A stretch of DNA of 50,340 bases from RGIG1927 sp045546275 (lineage in GTDB: Bacteria; Bacillota; Clostridia; UMGS1883). The notes under the pieces were generated by a model. It was not told the origin of the DNA, did no database searches, and saw nothing but the letters and a program-made list of their open reading frames with translations. Below, piece after piece: positions 16,404-25,080 of this stretch. The position numbers and the translations under genes are program-made. The first letter of the stretch is position 1. Every line of letters starts with the position of its first letter. The DNA lies in the NCBI GenBank assembly GCA_045546275.1, contig JAZQCM010000013.1:1-50340 (forward strand), in the 5' to 3' direction.

Positions 16404-16430
16404 AAAAAAGCACGCAATGCGTGCTTTTTT
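16404..16430. terminator. Terminator overlapping the end of the DUF6273 gene
   Basis: A GCACGC/GCGTGC stem with AAT loop is flanked by A6 and T6. The TAA stop of the minus-strand gene (16429-16431) overlaps it. Confidence 0.85.
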
Positions 16431-19400
16431 ACGGCTTTAATTCATCTGTAAGGGGTATGTGTTTTTCTAATTCATATTTATCCACGACTCCGTCAATTGC
16501 CACATAGTCCTTATACTTAACGTGCATTACTCCATCCGTTATATCCATATAAATAAAGTTACCCCATGCAGCACCCACATCTAAATCTTTAACTATATAG
16601 TATACCTTCTCTTTGTCAAATATGTCTGTCACGGATAAATCATTATAACCATATCCGCTTTCAAATACTATATAATCTTCCCCCGCATATAAAAGATAAT
16701 AATATTCTTCACTTATGCGAGGCTCTTTCACATCAATATACACCGTGGTAATACCTTCCGTTACTTTGTAAATTTCCTCTTTAACCTCTTTTACCTCTAC
16801 CTTTTTGTCATAAACCCTTTCATAGATTACCTCTTCATTTGCAAAAAACTTTAATAGGTAGCCTTTATGCTCCTTTACAAGAGAATAATCTTCATTAATT
16901 TCATCGGGATAGAAGTTAAAGTTGGTATCAATAACTCCTTCTTTTCCATTTAAGATAACCCTTGACAAGCCATCCTTGAAATCCTCTGCATAGGTGTATA
17001 TTTCGCCAACATATTCACCCTGTTTATTAATGTAGCGGTATTCGCCCTTTTCATTAAAAAGGGTGAGAGCATAGCCTGAATTAAAATTGTTTGCCGCATA
17101 AAAGGCTTTATCAAAAAGATAATTGCCCTCAGGGCTTATATAACGAAGCATATAGGGGTTTTCAGGCAGAATTACAAGTGCAGCTTCGTTTGTAAATTCT
17201 CCTGCCTTAAGATACTTTGCAGGAATAATTATGCTACCATTTTCATCCTTGTATCCAAAGAGTCCATTTTCCTCAAATAAAATGGGTTCTTTGCCCTTTA
17301 TTATATAAGGCTTGCTCTTAGTACCTACTCCGTCTTTAATATAAACCTCATCATCGTTAAGATAGAAAGCAGGGCGTACTCCTGCAACACTGCCTTTTTT
17401 ATAATGCTCAAAGTAGGGGTCTGTGGGATTAATCAATACACCTTCTTTATAGTAATAACTATCTCCATGATTTATATATTCATAGTCGGCACAATCTCTC
17501 AGCCACCACTCACTGTAATAGGATATATCTTTACTATAATAAGCAATACTCCTTATTCTTTTATCCTTATCGTCAACCCTTCTTAAATAGTCCCCTAAAA
17601 CAGCATAGTTATCATATATATTCACAATCTGATTATAGTTTAAAAGGAACATTGTTTCCACGTCAGTAGTACTTGGGGCATAAGTTTTCTTTGCATCTGC
17701 ATTTGTATAATTTGATGGATATAATACCCATTTCCAATGTTCTCCGTAGTTTGCAGTTTCAAGACCAACCTCCTTTACAGCCTTCATATCCTCGCTTTTA
17801 AAGTTTGCCTCTGTAAAGAATTCATTTCTGAGGAAGTAGCGTATATCACAGTCCTTCCACTGTAAGTTTTCTCCGTGGCTCATATTTGTCAAGACTCTTT
17901 CGCTTACAAAGAGCTTTCCCTTTTTATCCTCTGCAACATATCTCCAGAGAATGTCCTCTCCTTCAAAGATGCCTAATGTAATATAGTCACCCAGCTGTAA
18001 TCCATCGTGGCACTTACCATCAAGAATGAAGGGAGTATTCTTTGACCCATCACCTGATATAATCTGCACATTTTCTTCATAAAGGTAGAATGCCGGTCTT
18101 ATCCCCGCACTTTCCCCTTTGTCCATATGTGTAAACTCAAAGCCACGCTTCTTTTCAACAAAAGAACTTTTATTATCAGCACTTTTTACTGCCATGAAGT
18201 GATAGTTTTCAACCTTTTCATCTAATTCAGGTGTTCTGAGCCACCATGTACTGCCTGTATTTATATAGTCACCAAAGTTTTCATAAATTGCCAAAACCTC
18301 TTTCACATCAGGCAAAAACACACTGTCAATAACAGTATTCCCGGGAAGCATGTCATACTCATGCAGCTGATAATCTTCAAACTCATAATCAAAATATTTA
18401 TCACTTAAAATAAGCTTATCCCATAAATCCCAGTTTGAATTATATCCGGGATAATGACCATTTGTCTGCCATGTGTCTGTAGTTTTGCATTTATGGCGGA
18501 CAGATTTTATCATAAGCTTTTCTGTATCGGTAAAATTACTATCCGATAAAAAGCCATCCTCTTCCCATTCAACTATATCATCCATGCTATAAACATTTTT
18601 TAATGTTTCCGCAAAATTTATACTATTTAACCAATAGTGAATACTACTTCCTGCCCACTGTTCACTATTGTATCTTCCACCATTTGTTTTAATATAGCTC
18701 TTCTCGCATAAAACCGAATCAGAGATAAACATTTTCCCATTTTCATCATCTAAGACATAACGCCATACTATATCCTCGCCATTGTATTTACCTAAGGTTA
18801 TGTAGTCGCCTAATGTAAGTCCTGTTTTATCTTTTTTTCCATCAAGCACATATGGGTCATCCTTTGTACCACTTCCTGAAAGAATTTGTGTTTTTTCTTC
18901 GTTGAGGTAGAAGGCAGGACGCACACCCTTCGGGAAATCCGACCTTTCGTAATCCGTATAATCTATCCACCTATCGTCAAATAGTATTTCTTCATTGTCT
19001 TTTTTAACACATACCGAATAGATAGAACTGTATTCATTTTTTACACTTAAGGTATATCCCGTGTAAGGAGTTTTAGTCCACCAAGGAGTATCAAGTGTAA
19101 GATAAGATGCAAGGCTACTTGCTTGTATGTCCATAATCTGGTCTATGTCCAATAAAAACATAGTTTCAGGCAAAACCTCTGCAATTCTGTTTTTATAATC
19201 AATTTCCAGCCCTGCTTTTGAGCCTTTGATTGCCAAAGCTTTATCTGCCCTGTCAAGATAATTATTCAAATATACAGTTTTGATAAGTGTTTTTTCACTA
19301 TCAGAGAAATTGTCGCTATGCAAAAAACCTTTTTCTTTTGCAGTTTCACCAATTGGAGGGCAATCACAAAGCCACTGTACCTCGCCTGCATTTGCGCTTG

Positions 19401-19770
19401 AAGTGAGCCATGAACGGATATTACTGTCTCCCCAATAATTAGAACCGCCTGACTGATAGCTCACAATTTCTCCGTCTTTCCACGAAGCTGACATTATCTG
19501 CCTATTTCCGTTCAATGCGTGAGAGCCTTTTGTTTCTATGCCGTCAATCTCCCCCACTGAATCAAAGCTCTTCTCACACAAAACCTTATCAGAAAGAAAC
19601 AGTTTTCCATTTTCATCATCTGCAACATATCTCCAGACTATATCTTTTCCCTGATATTTACCTAAGATTATGTAGTCGCCTAATTCAAGATTTTCTTCGG
19701 CAGTTATGTTTATAACTATACTACTTGTAAATATAATACAAGCTAATATACAAGTTACTATCCTTTTCAT
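16429..19770 (-). CDS. Exported protein with three DUF6273 repeats and WG repeats
   Basis: The start at 19770 has AAAGGATG seven bases upstream; earlier in-frame ATGs lie in or before that ribosome site. The product is about 1113 residues. A signal peptide (MKRIVTCILACIIFTSSIVI...TAEE) is followed by three copies of one domain beginning at ~25, ~320 and ~593. Each copy opens LGDYI.LG.[YF].G.DI.WRYV and closes G[VI]RPAFYL..........SG.G.K..P[YF]I..GK. This matches DUF6273, found on many gut Firmicutes surface proteins. From ~826 a WG/KWG-type beta-repeat region begins (FEENGLFGYKDENGSIIIPAKY). No enzyme motif is seen. It follows the LRR gene by 13 bases. Confidence 0.75.
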   Translation of the reverse strand: MKRIVTCILACIIFTSSIVINITAEENLELGDYIILGKYQGKDIVWRYVADDENGKLFLSDKVLCEKSFDSVGEIDGIETKGSHALNGNRQIMSASWKDGEIVSYQSGGSNYWGDSNIRSWLTSSANAGEVQWLCDCPPIGETAKEKGFLHSDNFSDSEKTLIKTVYLNNYLDRADKALAIKGSKAGLEIDYKNRIAEVLPETMFLLDIDQIMDIQASSLASYLTLDTPWWTKTPYTGYTLSVKNEYSSIYSVCVKKDNEEILFDDRWIDYTDYERSDFPKGVRPAFYLNEEKTQILSGSGTKDDPYVLDGKKDKTGLTLGDYITLGKYNGEDIVWRYVLDDENGKMFISDSVLCEKSYIKTNGGRYNSEQWAGSSIHYWLNSINFAETLKNVYSMDDIVEWEEDGFLSDSNFTDTEKLMIKSVRHKCKTTDTWQTNGHYPGYNSNWDLWDKLILSDKYFDYEFEDYQLHEYDMLPGNTVIDSVFLPDVKEVLAIYENFGDYINTGSTWWLRTPELDEKVENYHFMAVKSADNKSSFVEKKRGFEFTHMDKGESAGIRPAFYLYEENVQIISGDGSKNTPFILDGKCHDGLQLGDYITLGIFEGEDILWRYVAEDKKGKLFVSERVLTNMSHGENLQWKDCDIRYFLRNEFFTEANFKSEDMKAVKEVGLETANYGEHWKWVLYPSNYTNADAKKTYAPSTTDVETMFLLNYNQIVNIYDNYAVLGDYLRRVDDKDKRIRSIAYYSKDISYYSEWWLRDCADYEYINHGDSYYYKEGVLINPTDPYFEHYKKGSVAGVRPAFYLNDDEVYIKDGVGTKSKPYIIKGKEPILFEENGLFGYKDENGSIIIPAKYLKAGEFTNEAALVILPENPYMLRYISPEGNYLFDKAFYAANNFNSGYALTLFNEKGEYRYINKQGEYVGEIYTYAEDFKDGLSRVILNGKEGVIDTNFNFYPDEINEDYSLVKEHKGYLLKFFANEEVIYERVYDKKVEVKEVKEEIYKVTEGITTVYIDVKEPRISEEYYYLLYAGEDYIVFESGYGYNDLSVTDIFDKEKVYYIVKDLDVGAAWGNFIYMDITDGVMHVKYKDYVAIDGVVDKYELEKHIPLTDELKP

Positions 19771-19783
19771 TGTTTTCATCCTT

Positions 19784-20932
19784 TTATAAATTGATTGCCT
19801 CCCCATTTGGCGTCAGGTTTTCTAACGCAGTAAATTCAAACACCTTTATGCGGTCAAAGTCATGCTCAGAAATTTCAAATTCTTCTGTTGTGCCGCTTCC
19901 CTGTTTTCGCACAGCACCAACAAGAGAGTCTTCTTTATACAATGCGCAAACTATTTCGTTTTGTGCATTTTCAACCAAAAGCTTTGCGCCGTTTTCGTCA
20001 AACTGAATTTTGGCAGGGCACTCTTTTTTCACCTCATATTGAGTTTTTATTTTCCGATGGAAGGAGCTGTTTGAAATATTTATGTTTTTCAAATCCTCCT
20101 GTGTGCCTTCGTAAAAGATTGCGGAAATATTTTCGCAATAATCGAGACCGCCCATATACCATGTTTTGAGATTTTTGTTAATGTATATTCTTTCAAGGCT
20201 GTTACAGCCCACAAAGGCAAGCTCGCCAACATATGTAACTGTGTCGGAAAAAACCACTTCCGTAACCTTTGAAGACTCAAAGGCTGACCAGAATATTTTT
20301 TCAACGCCTGTTGGTATGTAAAAGCTACCCTCTCGCCCTGAGGGGTATTGAACAAGAGTTTTCTTGTCCTTGGTGTACAAAACCCCGCCAAAGGAGGAAT
20401 AGGTTTGGTTTTCGGGAGAAACGGTTATGCTTTTAAGGTTTTCGCAATAGGTAAGCGCACCGGGTTGAATGTCGGAAACATTTTTGCCCAGGTAAATTTC
20501 TTCGGCAACAGTGCTCGAAAAGGCAAACATGCCGATATATGTAACCGCTTCGGGAATATTAACCGCCTTTAATTTTGTGTTCGAAAAAGCATAATGCCCG
20601 ATTTTTTCCAAGCCTTCATTAAAAACAACTTCTTCTAAGTTCACATAACTATAAAAGCCGTAGGTATCAATTTCCTTTAAAGTGCTTGGCAGGGTTACTT
20701 TTGTTATTGTGTCATTGTAGGGCAAGTCATAGCCACCAATGCGTGTTACCTTACAGCCACCTAATTCTTCGGGGATTACTATTTCGCCTGTAAGTTCATT
20801 TGAAATGCTTATTATGGTAGCTTCATTATTTTGTATTTTGTATTCATACCCACCCTCAGAAAGAGCAAATGCAACATTGCACCACAAAAGAAGAACAATT
20901 ACCCCAATTAAAATACCTGCTGTTTTTTTCAT
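19784..20932 (-). CDS. Exported BspA-type leucine-rich repeat protein
   Basis: The start at 20932 follows GAGGTGACAGCT; an upstream ATG at 20953 has no ribosome site. A signal peptide (MKKTAGILIGVIVLLLWCNVAFA) is followed by about nine LRR_5 repeats of ~23 residues with the pattern V..I....F..C..L..I.[IV]....... (for example VTYIGMFAFSSTVAEEIYLG and VEKIFWSAFESSKVTEVVF). Such proteins usually bind host or glycan surfaces. The C-terminal ~70 residues (CALYKEDSLVGAV ... FDRIKVFEFTALENLTP) are a copy of the module shared with three other exported proteins in the window. Confidence 0.82.
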   Translation of the reverse strand: MKKTAGILIGVIVLLLWCNVAFALSEGGYEYKIQNNEATIISISNELTGEIVIPEELGGCKVTRIGGYDLPYNDTITKVTLPSTLKEIDTYGFYSYVNLEEVVFNEGLEKIGHYAFSNTKLKAVNIPEAVTYIGMFAFSSTVAEEIYLGKNVSDIQPGALTYCENLKSITVSPENQTYSSFGGVLYTKDKKTLVQYPSGREGSFYIPTGVEKIFWSAFESSKVTEVVFSDTVTYVGELAFVGCNSLERIYINKNLKTWYMGGLDYCENISAIFYEGTQEDLKNINISNSSFHRKIKTQYEVKKECPAKIQFDENGAKLLVENAQNEIVCALYKEDSLVGAVRKQGSGTTEEFEISEHDFDRIKVFEFTALENLTPNGEAINL

Positions 20933-20952
20933 AGCTGTCACCTCTTTAAACA

Positions 20953-20981
20953 ATTTTATATTTTCACATTTTTTCTGTCAA
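20953..20981 (-). promoter_or_regulatory. Sigma-A promoter for the LRR-DUF6273 pair
   Basis: TTGACA (complement of 20976-20981) and TAAAAT (complement of 20953-20958) have 17-base spacing and lie 21 bases before the LRR start. Confidence 0.8.
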
Positions 20982-21014
20982 GGTTTTTTGCAAAATTGGT
21001 CAACAGGCAAACTA

Positions 21015-21040
21015 AAAGGGAGTGTTCAAACACTCCCTTT
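21015..21040 (-). terminator. Terminator after the lipid kinase gene
   Basis: A 10-bp stem AAAGGGAGTG/CACTCCCTTT followed on the minus strand by TTTTAG, directly after the stop at 21044. Confidence 0.85.
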
Positions 21041-21043
21041 AAT

Positions 21044-21925
21044 TTACGAAACTGCCGATTTATCACTTTCTTGAATTTCTTTGTCAAGCTTAACTGAATA
21101 CTCTGTAATGTTTTCTGTTGTTTCGCCGTCAATCTGCATTGGTAACGGGCGGTCAAATTTCACTTTAATATCGTTACCTTCAATAATTGTAACATATTCC
21201 GTGTACTTTACATGAGCACCTTTAAATGCACCGGGAATAATGGTTAAAAGCTTTAATTTGCCAACCTTATGTATAACAACAAGGCTAAGCTTTCCCGAAT
21301 TTCGGTTTTGCTTTGGTGCAAGCATAATGCCGCCTCCGAAGTACCTGCCCTTCATAACCGAGGCAAACCACACCTTTTTAAATTCACGTGTTTCACCGTC
21401 AACGGTAACTGTTATATTAACGGGTGCAAAGTCGTACAAAATGCCTTTTATGGCAGTTGAAACATAATTTGCCTTTTTGCCTTTTGCATGGATTTTATTA
21501 CATTCTGCACAGGAATATGCATCCAGCCCTGCACCGCCACCATTTACAAAGCGCTGTTCCTTCCCGCCAACGGACATAACAGGCAGGTTTTTAAGAAACT
21601 TATTAATAGGAAATGGCTTGTCGCCTTTTTTAAAGTTCAGGTCCTTTAAAAAGTCGTTGCCTGAGCCTGTTGCGTAGTAATAAATTTCGTTTTCATGCTC
21701 AATGTGCATAATGTCGGTAACAAACCTTGAAAGAGTGCCGTCACCGCCTGCAAGAATAATTTTGTCCTTTTTGTCAATTTTTTCAAAAAGGTTTTCGTAG
21801 TTATCAATTTGGGTAATGTCATGGTATATTAACTCATAACCCATGATTATATCCAGTTTTTTACTTTCGTTTTCACCTGTGTTATTGCCGGAACGGGGAT
21901 TGTACAAAACATGAACTTTTTCCAT
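21044..21925 (-). CDS. Diacylglycerol kinase-family lipid kinase
   Basis: A 293-residue DAGK catalytic-domain protein (DgkB/YegS type) that phosphorylates diacylglycerol or a related lipid with ATP. The nucleotide loop GGDGT is at residues 60-64, with NPRSG near the N-terminus and TGSGNDFLKDL after it. FVNGGGAGLDAYSC and MQIDGE follow in the usual order. The start follows AAAGGAGAAA, and a promoter lies at 21960-21988. Cys81-type or other lipid specificity cannot be read from the sequence. It is a single-gene unit. Confidence 0.88.
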   Translation of the reverse strand: MEKVHVLYNPRSGNNTGENESKKLDIIMGYELIYHDITQIDNYENLFEKIDKKDKIILAGGDGTLSRFVTDIMHIEHENEIYYYATGSGNDFLKDLNFKKGDKPFPINKFLKNLPVMSVGGKEQRFVNGGGAGLDAYSCAECNKIHAKGKKANYVSTAIKGILYDFAPVNITVTVDGETREFKKVWFASVMKGRYFGGGIMLAPKQNRNSGKLSLVVIHKVGKLKLLTIIPGAFKGAHVKYTEYVTIIEGNDIKVKFDRPLPMQIDGETTENITEYSVKLDKEIQESDKSAVS

Positions 21926-21959
21926 AATTTTCTCCTTTTCGACACTCTACTCACATTCT

Positions 21960-21988
21960 ATAATAATATAAATATTTGTTAATGTCAA
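21960..21988 (-). promoter_or_regulatory. Sigma-A promoter for the lipid kinase gene
   Basis: TTGACA (complement of 21983-21988), 17 bases, TATTAT (complement of 21960-21965). Confidence 0.75.
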
Positions 21989-22034
21989 TGTAAATGGTAA
22001 AAAAAGGTAGTAAAAAGTGCTAAGAAAGCGGTTT

Positions 22035-23444
22035 TTAAAACATCATATTTTCAATAAACAAGTCATAAAAATCTGCATCCTGTGACAGGTCAACATACAT
22101 GGCATTTTTGGTAAACACGCTTAAATCGTTATTTTCCAAGGCGTATTTCACCGTGCCTGAAAGGCTGGAGTTATTTATCATAACAAATTTGTCTTTCATT
22201 TCCTTTGGCAAAAGAGTTGTTTTAATTGCGTTTGAAACATTCATTTTGTTGGAAAAGCCACCGGAAACGTACACCTTTTCAATAGCCTCGTTTGTTATGG
22301 AAAGCCTTTTTAAAAGCACCTGAAGTGCCGAAAAAATTGCCGACTTTGCAAGCTGAAACTGCCGTACATCCTCCTGCTTTAAAACAACATTTTCAAAAAT
22401 TTCATACTCTTTACATTCCATGTAGCCTGTTTCGTCAATTATTTCACTTTGTAAAAGCTCTGATATAACATCAATAAGTCCTGTTGCACATATGCCTAAA
22501 GGCTTCTTACTTCCTATAGTTTTAAAAGAGTTGTTACTGTAGGAATAAATTGCCCCCTCTGTTGCGCTCATACCCGAGGAAATATTAACCCCTTCAAAGC
22601 ATGGCCCTGCTGCAGCTGCCGTTGCAAGAATCTGTTTTTTGGAATATACCACAACCTCAGCGTTTGTGCCAAGGTCAATTAAAACATTGTACTTTCCGTC
22701 ACGAGGCATATTTGCATAGTTTAAGCCTGCCACAATGTCGGCACCCACAAAAGCGCTTATGCACGGAAGGGAGCAAACAGCATCAACACCCTTTATGCCC
22801 ATGCTTTCAGCCTTTTCAGCTTTTTGGTTAATAAATAAAGGTGTGTAGGGGCTTACCCCCATTGATGAGCAGTCCACATTAAAGAACAAGTGGAGCATGG
22901 TTGTGTTGCCCGAAACGAAAAGCTTTTCCACCCTTGTAATTTTGTACAAGGCAAACATTTCTTCAATCATGCTGTTTAACGCGTCAACAACAGCCTTGTG
23001 AAGGGTTTCTGTGCCATTTTTTGTGCTGTATTCAATCCTGCCCATTACGTCAGAGGAAAATGCCCTCTGGGGGTTTGTTTTTACAATGCTTTTTACATTT
23101 TTTTTATCTTCAAGAGACACAAGAGCAAGAGCCAAGGTTGTTGTGCCTATGTCAAAGGCAAGGCACATGTTTTCAGTTGGTTTATTTGTTTCGCTGCTTC
23201 CCACCTGTGATTCAATCTCGCCCTTTGAAAAAACAGTAACGGAAATGTTGGAATTGACAACATATTTACAGGAAAGCTCCTCCTTGCCGTTTACAAGCAC
23301 AGTGCATTTTTTGCACACACCTTTAAAACCACAGGGGTGCTCCACCTGCTGCTTGTTTTCGGTAAGAACACTTGACAAAATGCTCCCCTTTTCGGCAAAA
23401 ACCGTTTTAACTTTTCCGTCAGCTGTTATTTCAATTTTACACAT
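22035..23444 (-). CDS. Corrinoid-activating ferredoxin-ASKHA protein (RACE/DUF4445)
   Basis: Reactivates Co(II) corrinoid proteins to Co(I) using ATP and a low-potential electron. The N-terminal ~70 residues are a 2Fe-2S ferredoxin domain with Cys38, Cys44, Cys47 and Cys59 (HPCGFKGVCKKC...LSCK). The rest has ASKHA features: LAFDIGTTTLALALVS, NVLIDLGTNAEVVV and VYVSGGFSNKMN. At 469 residues it is shorter than the ~600-residue RamA/DUF4445 proteins and lacks a long linker. It is the last gene of the corrinoid operon and overlaps the methyltransferase gene before it by eight bases. Confidence 0.85.
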   Translation of the reverse strand: MCKIEITADGKVKTVFAEKGSILSSVLTENKQQVEHPCGFKGVCKKCTVLVNGKEELSCKYVVNSNISVTVFSKGEIESQVGSSETNKPTENMCLAFDIGTTTLALALVSLEDKKNVKSIVKTNPQRAFSSDVMGRIEYSTKNGTETLHKAVVDALNSMIEEMFALYKITRVEKLFVSGNTTMLHLFFNVDCSSMGVSPYTPLFINQKAEKAESMGIKGVDAVCSLPCISAFVGADIVAGLNYANMPRDGKYNVLIDLGTNAEVVVYSKKQILATAAAAGPCFEGVNISSGMSATEGAIYSYSNNSFKTIGSKKPLGICATGLIDVISELLQSEIIDETGYMECKEYEIFENVVLKQEDVRQFQLAKSAIFSALQVLLKRLSITNEAIEKVYVSGGFSNKMNVSNAIKTTLLPKEMKDKFVMINNSSLSGTVKYALENNDLSVFTKNAMYVDLSQDADFYDLFIENMMF

Positions 23445-24426
23445 ACAATTCCTTTACCTTTTCAAAATATGCATCAATATTTTCCCACTTTGCATCGTAG
23501 GGTATGTCACAGCCTGAAGAAAGCATAAAGTTTTCGTATGAATTACATTCATCATAAATTCTCTGCACGCTACTCTTTATTTCTTCAACGCTTCCCGTTC
23601 TGAAAAGCACAGGGTCCACATTGCCCATTACAACACTTTCTTTAGGCATAAGAGGAATAATTTTATTAAGCTCAATTGCGTTGCCGAAATGATAAATATC
23701 GGCGTTAATGGTTTTAATGTCTTCTGCCATGTCCAAAACCGCATTACCGCAGTTGTGATAGCAGAAAACAAAGTTTTCGTCACTTACCTTTTCAATTATT
23801 CTCTTAACATAGGGCACGGAAAACTCACTGTTTAAATCAGGTGACAAAATGCCTGCCGCAGGCTCTGCCATGATTACACCATCGGCACCCACAGCTTTAA
23901 ATGCTTTAATATATTCTATAATAAACTCGGTGGTTTTTTCAAGAAGTATTTTAACAGATTCGGGACTGTCGAAGCATTCCATCATTAATTCGGTCATTTC
24001 AAACAATCTGCCTGCAAGTGAATACGGGCCGATTACGCCACAAAAAACAGGGGCATTTGTAATTCTTTTCTTTGCCTTTTTAACGCCCTCAATGTAAATA
24101 TTTGTTCTTCCTGCACCTACCTTGGGAACTTTAATGCTGCAAGCTTCCGAAATGTCAGAAATAATTCCCTCGGTAACGGTTGGAACTTCGTTGTCAGAGA
24201 ACAAAACCTTTGCTCCGAAAGCTTCTGCCTCAACGGACAAATCCATCATGTTAACGGATGCTGCCATGTTACATCTTTCAAGTATTTTCACCATGCCTTC
24301 AGCCTGCATGTTGGAAGACTTTATAATATCATTTACCCCAATACCTAAAAGGCTTGTTGATGGAAATGACAAAATTGGCATGGTTTTACCTTTATTTTCA
24401 AGCATTGCTTGTACTGTCTTTTTCAT
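23437..24426 (-). CDS. URO-D-family methylcobamide methyltransferase (MtaA/MtbA-like)
   Basis: 329 residues of the uroporphyrinogen-decarboxylase superfamily. The zinc ligands of MtaA-type enzymes are kept: H-x-C-G-N (His224, Cys226) and S-S-G-C-D-I (Cys306). GNVDPV precedes the last cysteine. In methanogens this group moves the methyl group from the corrinoid protein to coenzyme M. In a Clostridia the acceptor would more likely be tetrahydrofolate or another thiol, which the sequence does not settle. It lies nine bases after the corrinoid protein gene, its expected partner. Confidence 0.8.
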   Translation of the reverse strand: MKKTVQAMLENKGKTMPILSFPSTSLLGIGVNDIIKSSNMQAEGMVKILERCNMAASVNMMDLSVEAEAFGAKVLFSDNEVPTVTEGIISDISEACSIKVPKVGAGRTNIYIEGVKKAKKRITNAPVFCGVIGPYSLAGRLFEMTELMMECFDSPESVKILLEKTTEFIIEYIKAFKAVGADGVIMAEPAAGILSPDLNSEFSVPYVKRIIEKVSDENFVFCYHNCGNAVLDMAEDIKTINADIYHFGNAIELNKIIPLMPKESVVMGNVDPVLFRTGSVEEIKSSVQRIYDECNSYENFMLSSGCDIPYDAKWENIDAYFEKVKELYV

Positions 24427-24435
24427 TTTATCACC

Positions 24436-25068
24436 TTATTTTAAAAAGCTTAATGCAACCTCTGCAGCTTCCGCAGCGTCCTTTGTGTAGGCATCGGCAC
24501 CGATATCTTCAGCAAATTCCTTTGTTAAAGGAGCACCGCCCACCATTACCTTCACCTTGTCACGGATACCGCTATTTGTAAGGGCATCAATAATTTCCTT
24601 CTGGTAATCCATTGTAGTTGTTAAAAGCGAGGAAAGACACACAATTTTTGCACCGCTTTCGTTTATTGCCTCAATCACCTGCTGGGCAGAAACGTCAACC
24701 CCTAAGTCAATACATTCAATGCCAACACCTTCAAGCATCATTTTAACAAGGTTTTTACCAATGTCGTGCATATCGCCCTTAACTGTGCAGATAACGGCCT
24801 TGCCTACAGGCTCAACGCCCTCCTTTGTAAGATAAGGCTTAAGGATATTAACGCCCTGGTTCATAGCTCTTGCCGAAATTAAAACCTCAGGCACATAAAC
24901 TTCGTTATTCTTGAACCTTTCGCCCACAAGCATCATTGCAGAAATTAAGGCATCGTTTAAAATTTCCTTTGCAGGAACTCCTTCCTCCAAAGCCTTTACA
25001 ACAAGCTCTTTAACATTCTTTGCTCTACCCTTTTGTACAAATTCAGAAATTTCAACTATTATAGACAT
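24436..25068 (-). CDS. Corrinoid-binding methyl carrier protein
   Basis: 210 residues. The N-terminal ~85 residues are the helical cap domain of methyltransferase corrinoid proteins (ERFKNNEVYVPEVLISARAM). A Rossmann B12 domain follows with the cobalt-ligand motif GDMHDIGKNLV (His101), then CLSSLLTTTM and VMVGGAPLT. It carries the methyl group between the two URO-D-type enzymes encoded on either side. The AAGGAG-type ribosome site and the 12-base gap to the gene before it show tight co-expression. Confidence 0.92.
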   Translation of the reverse strand: MSIIVEISEFVQKGRAKNVKELVVKALEEGVPAKEILNDALISAMMLVGERFKNNEVYVPEVLISARAMNQGVNILKPYLTKEGVEPVGKAVICTVKGDMHDIGKNLVKMMLEGVGIECIDLGVDVSAQQVIEAINESGAKIVCLSSLLTTTMDYQKEIIDALTNSGIRDKVKVMVGGAPLTKEFAEDIGADAYTKDAAEAAEVALSFLK

Positions 25069-25080
25069 AATCCTTCTCCT

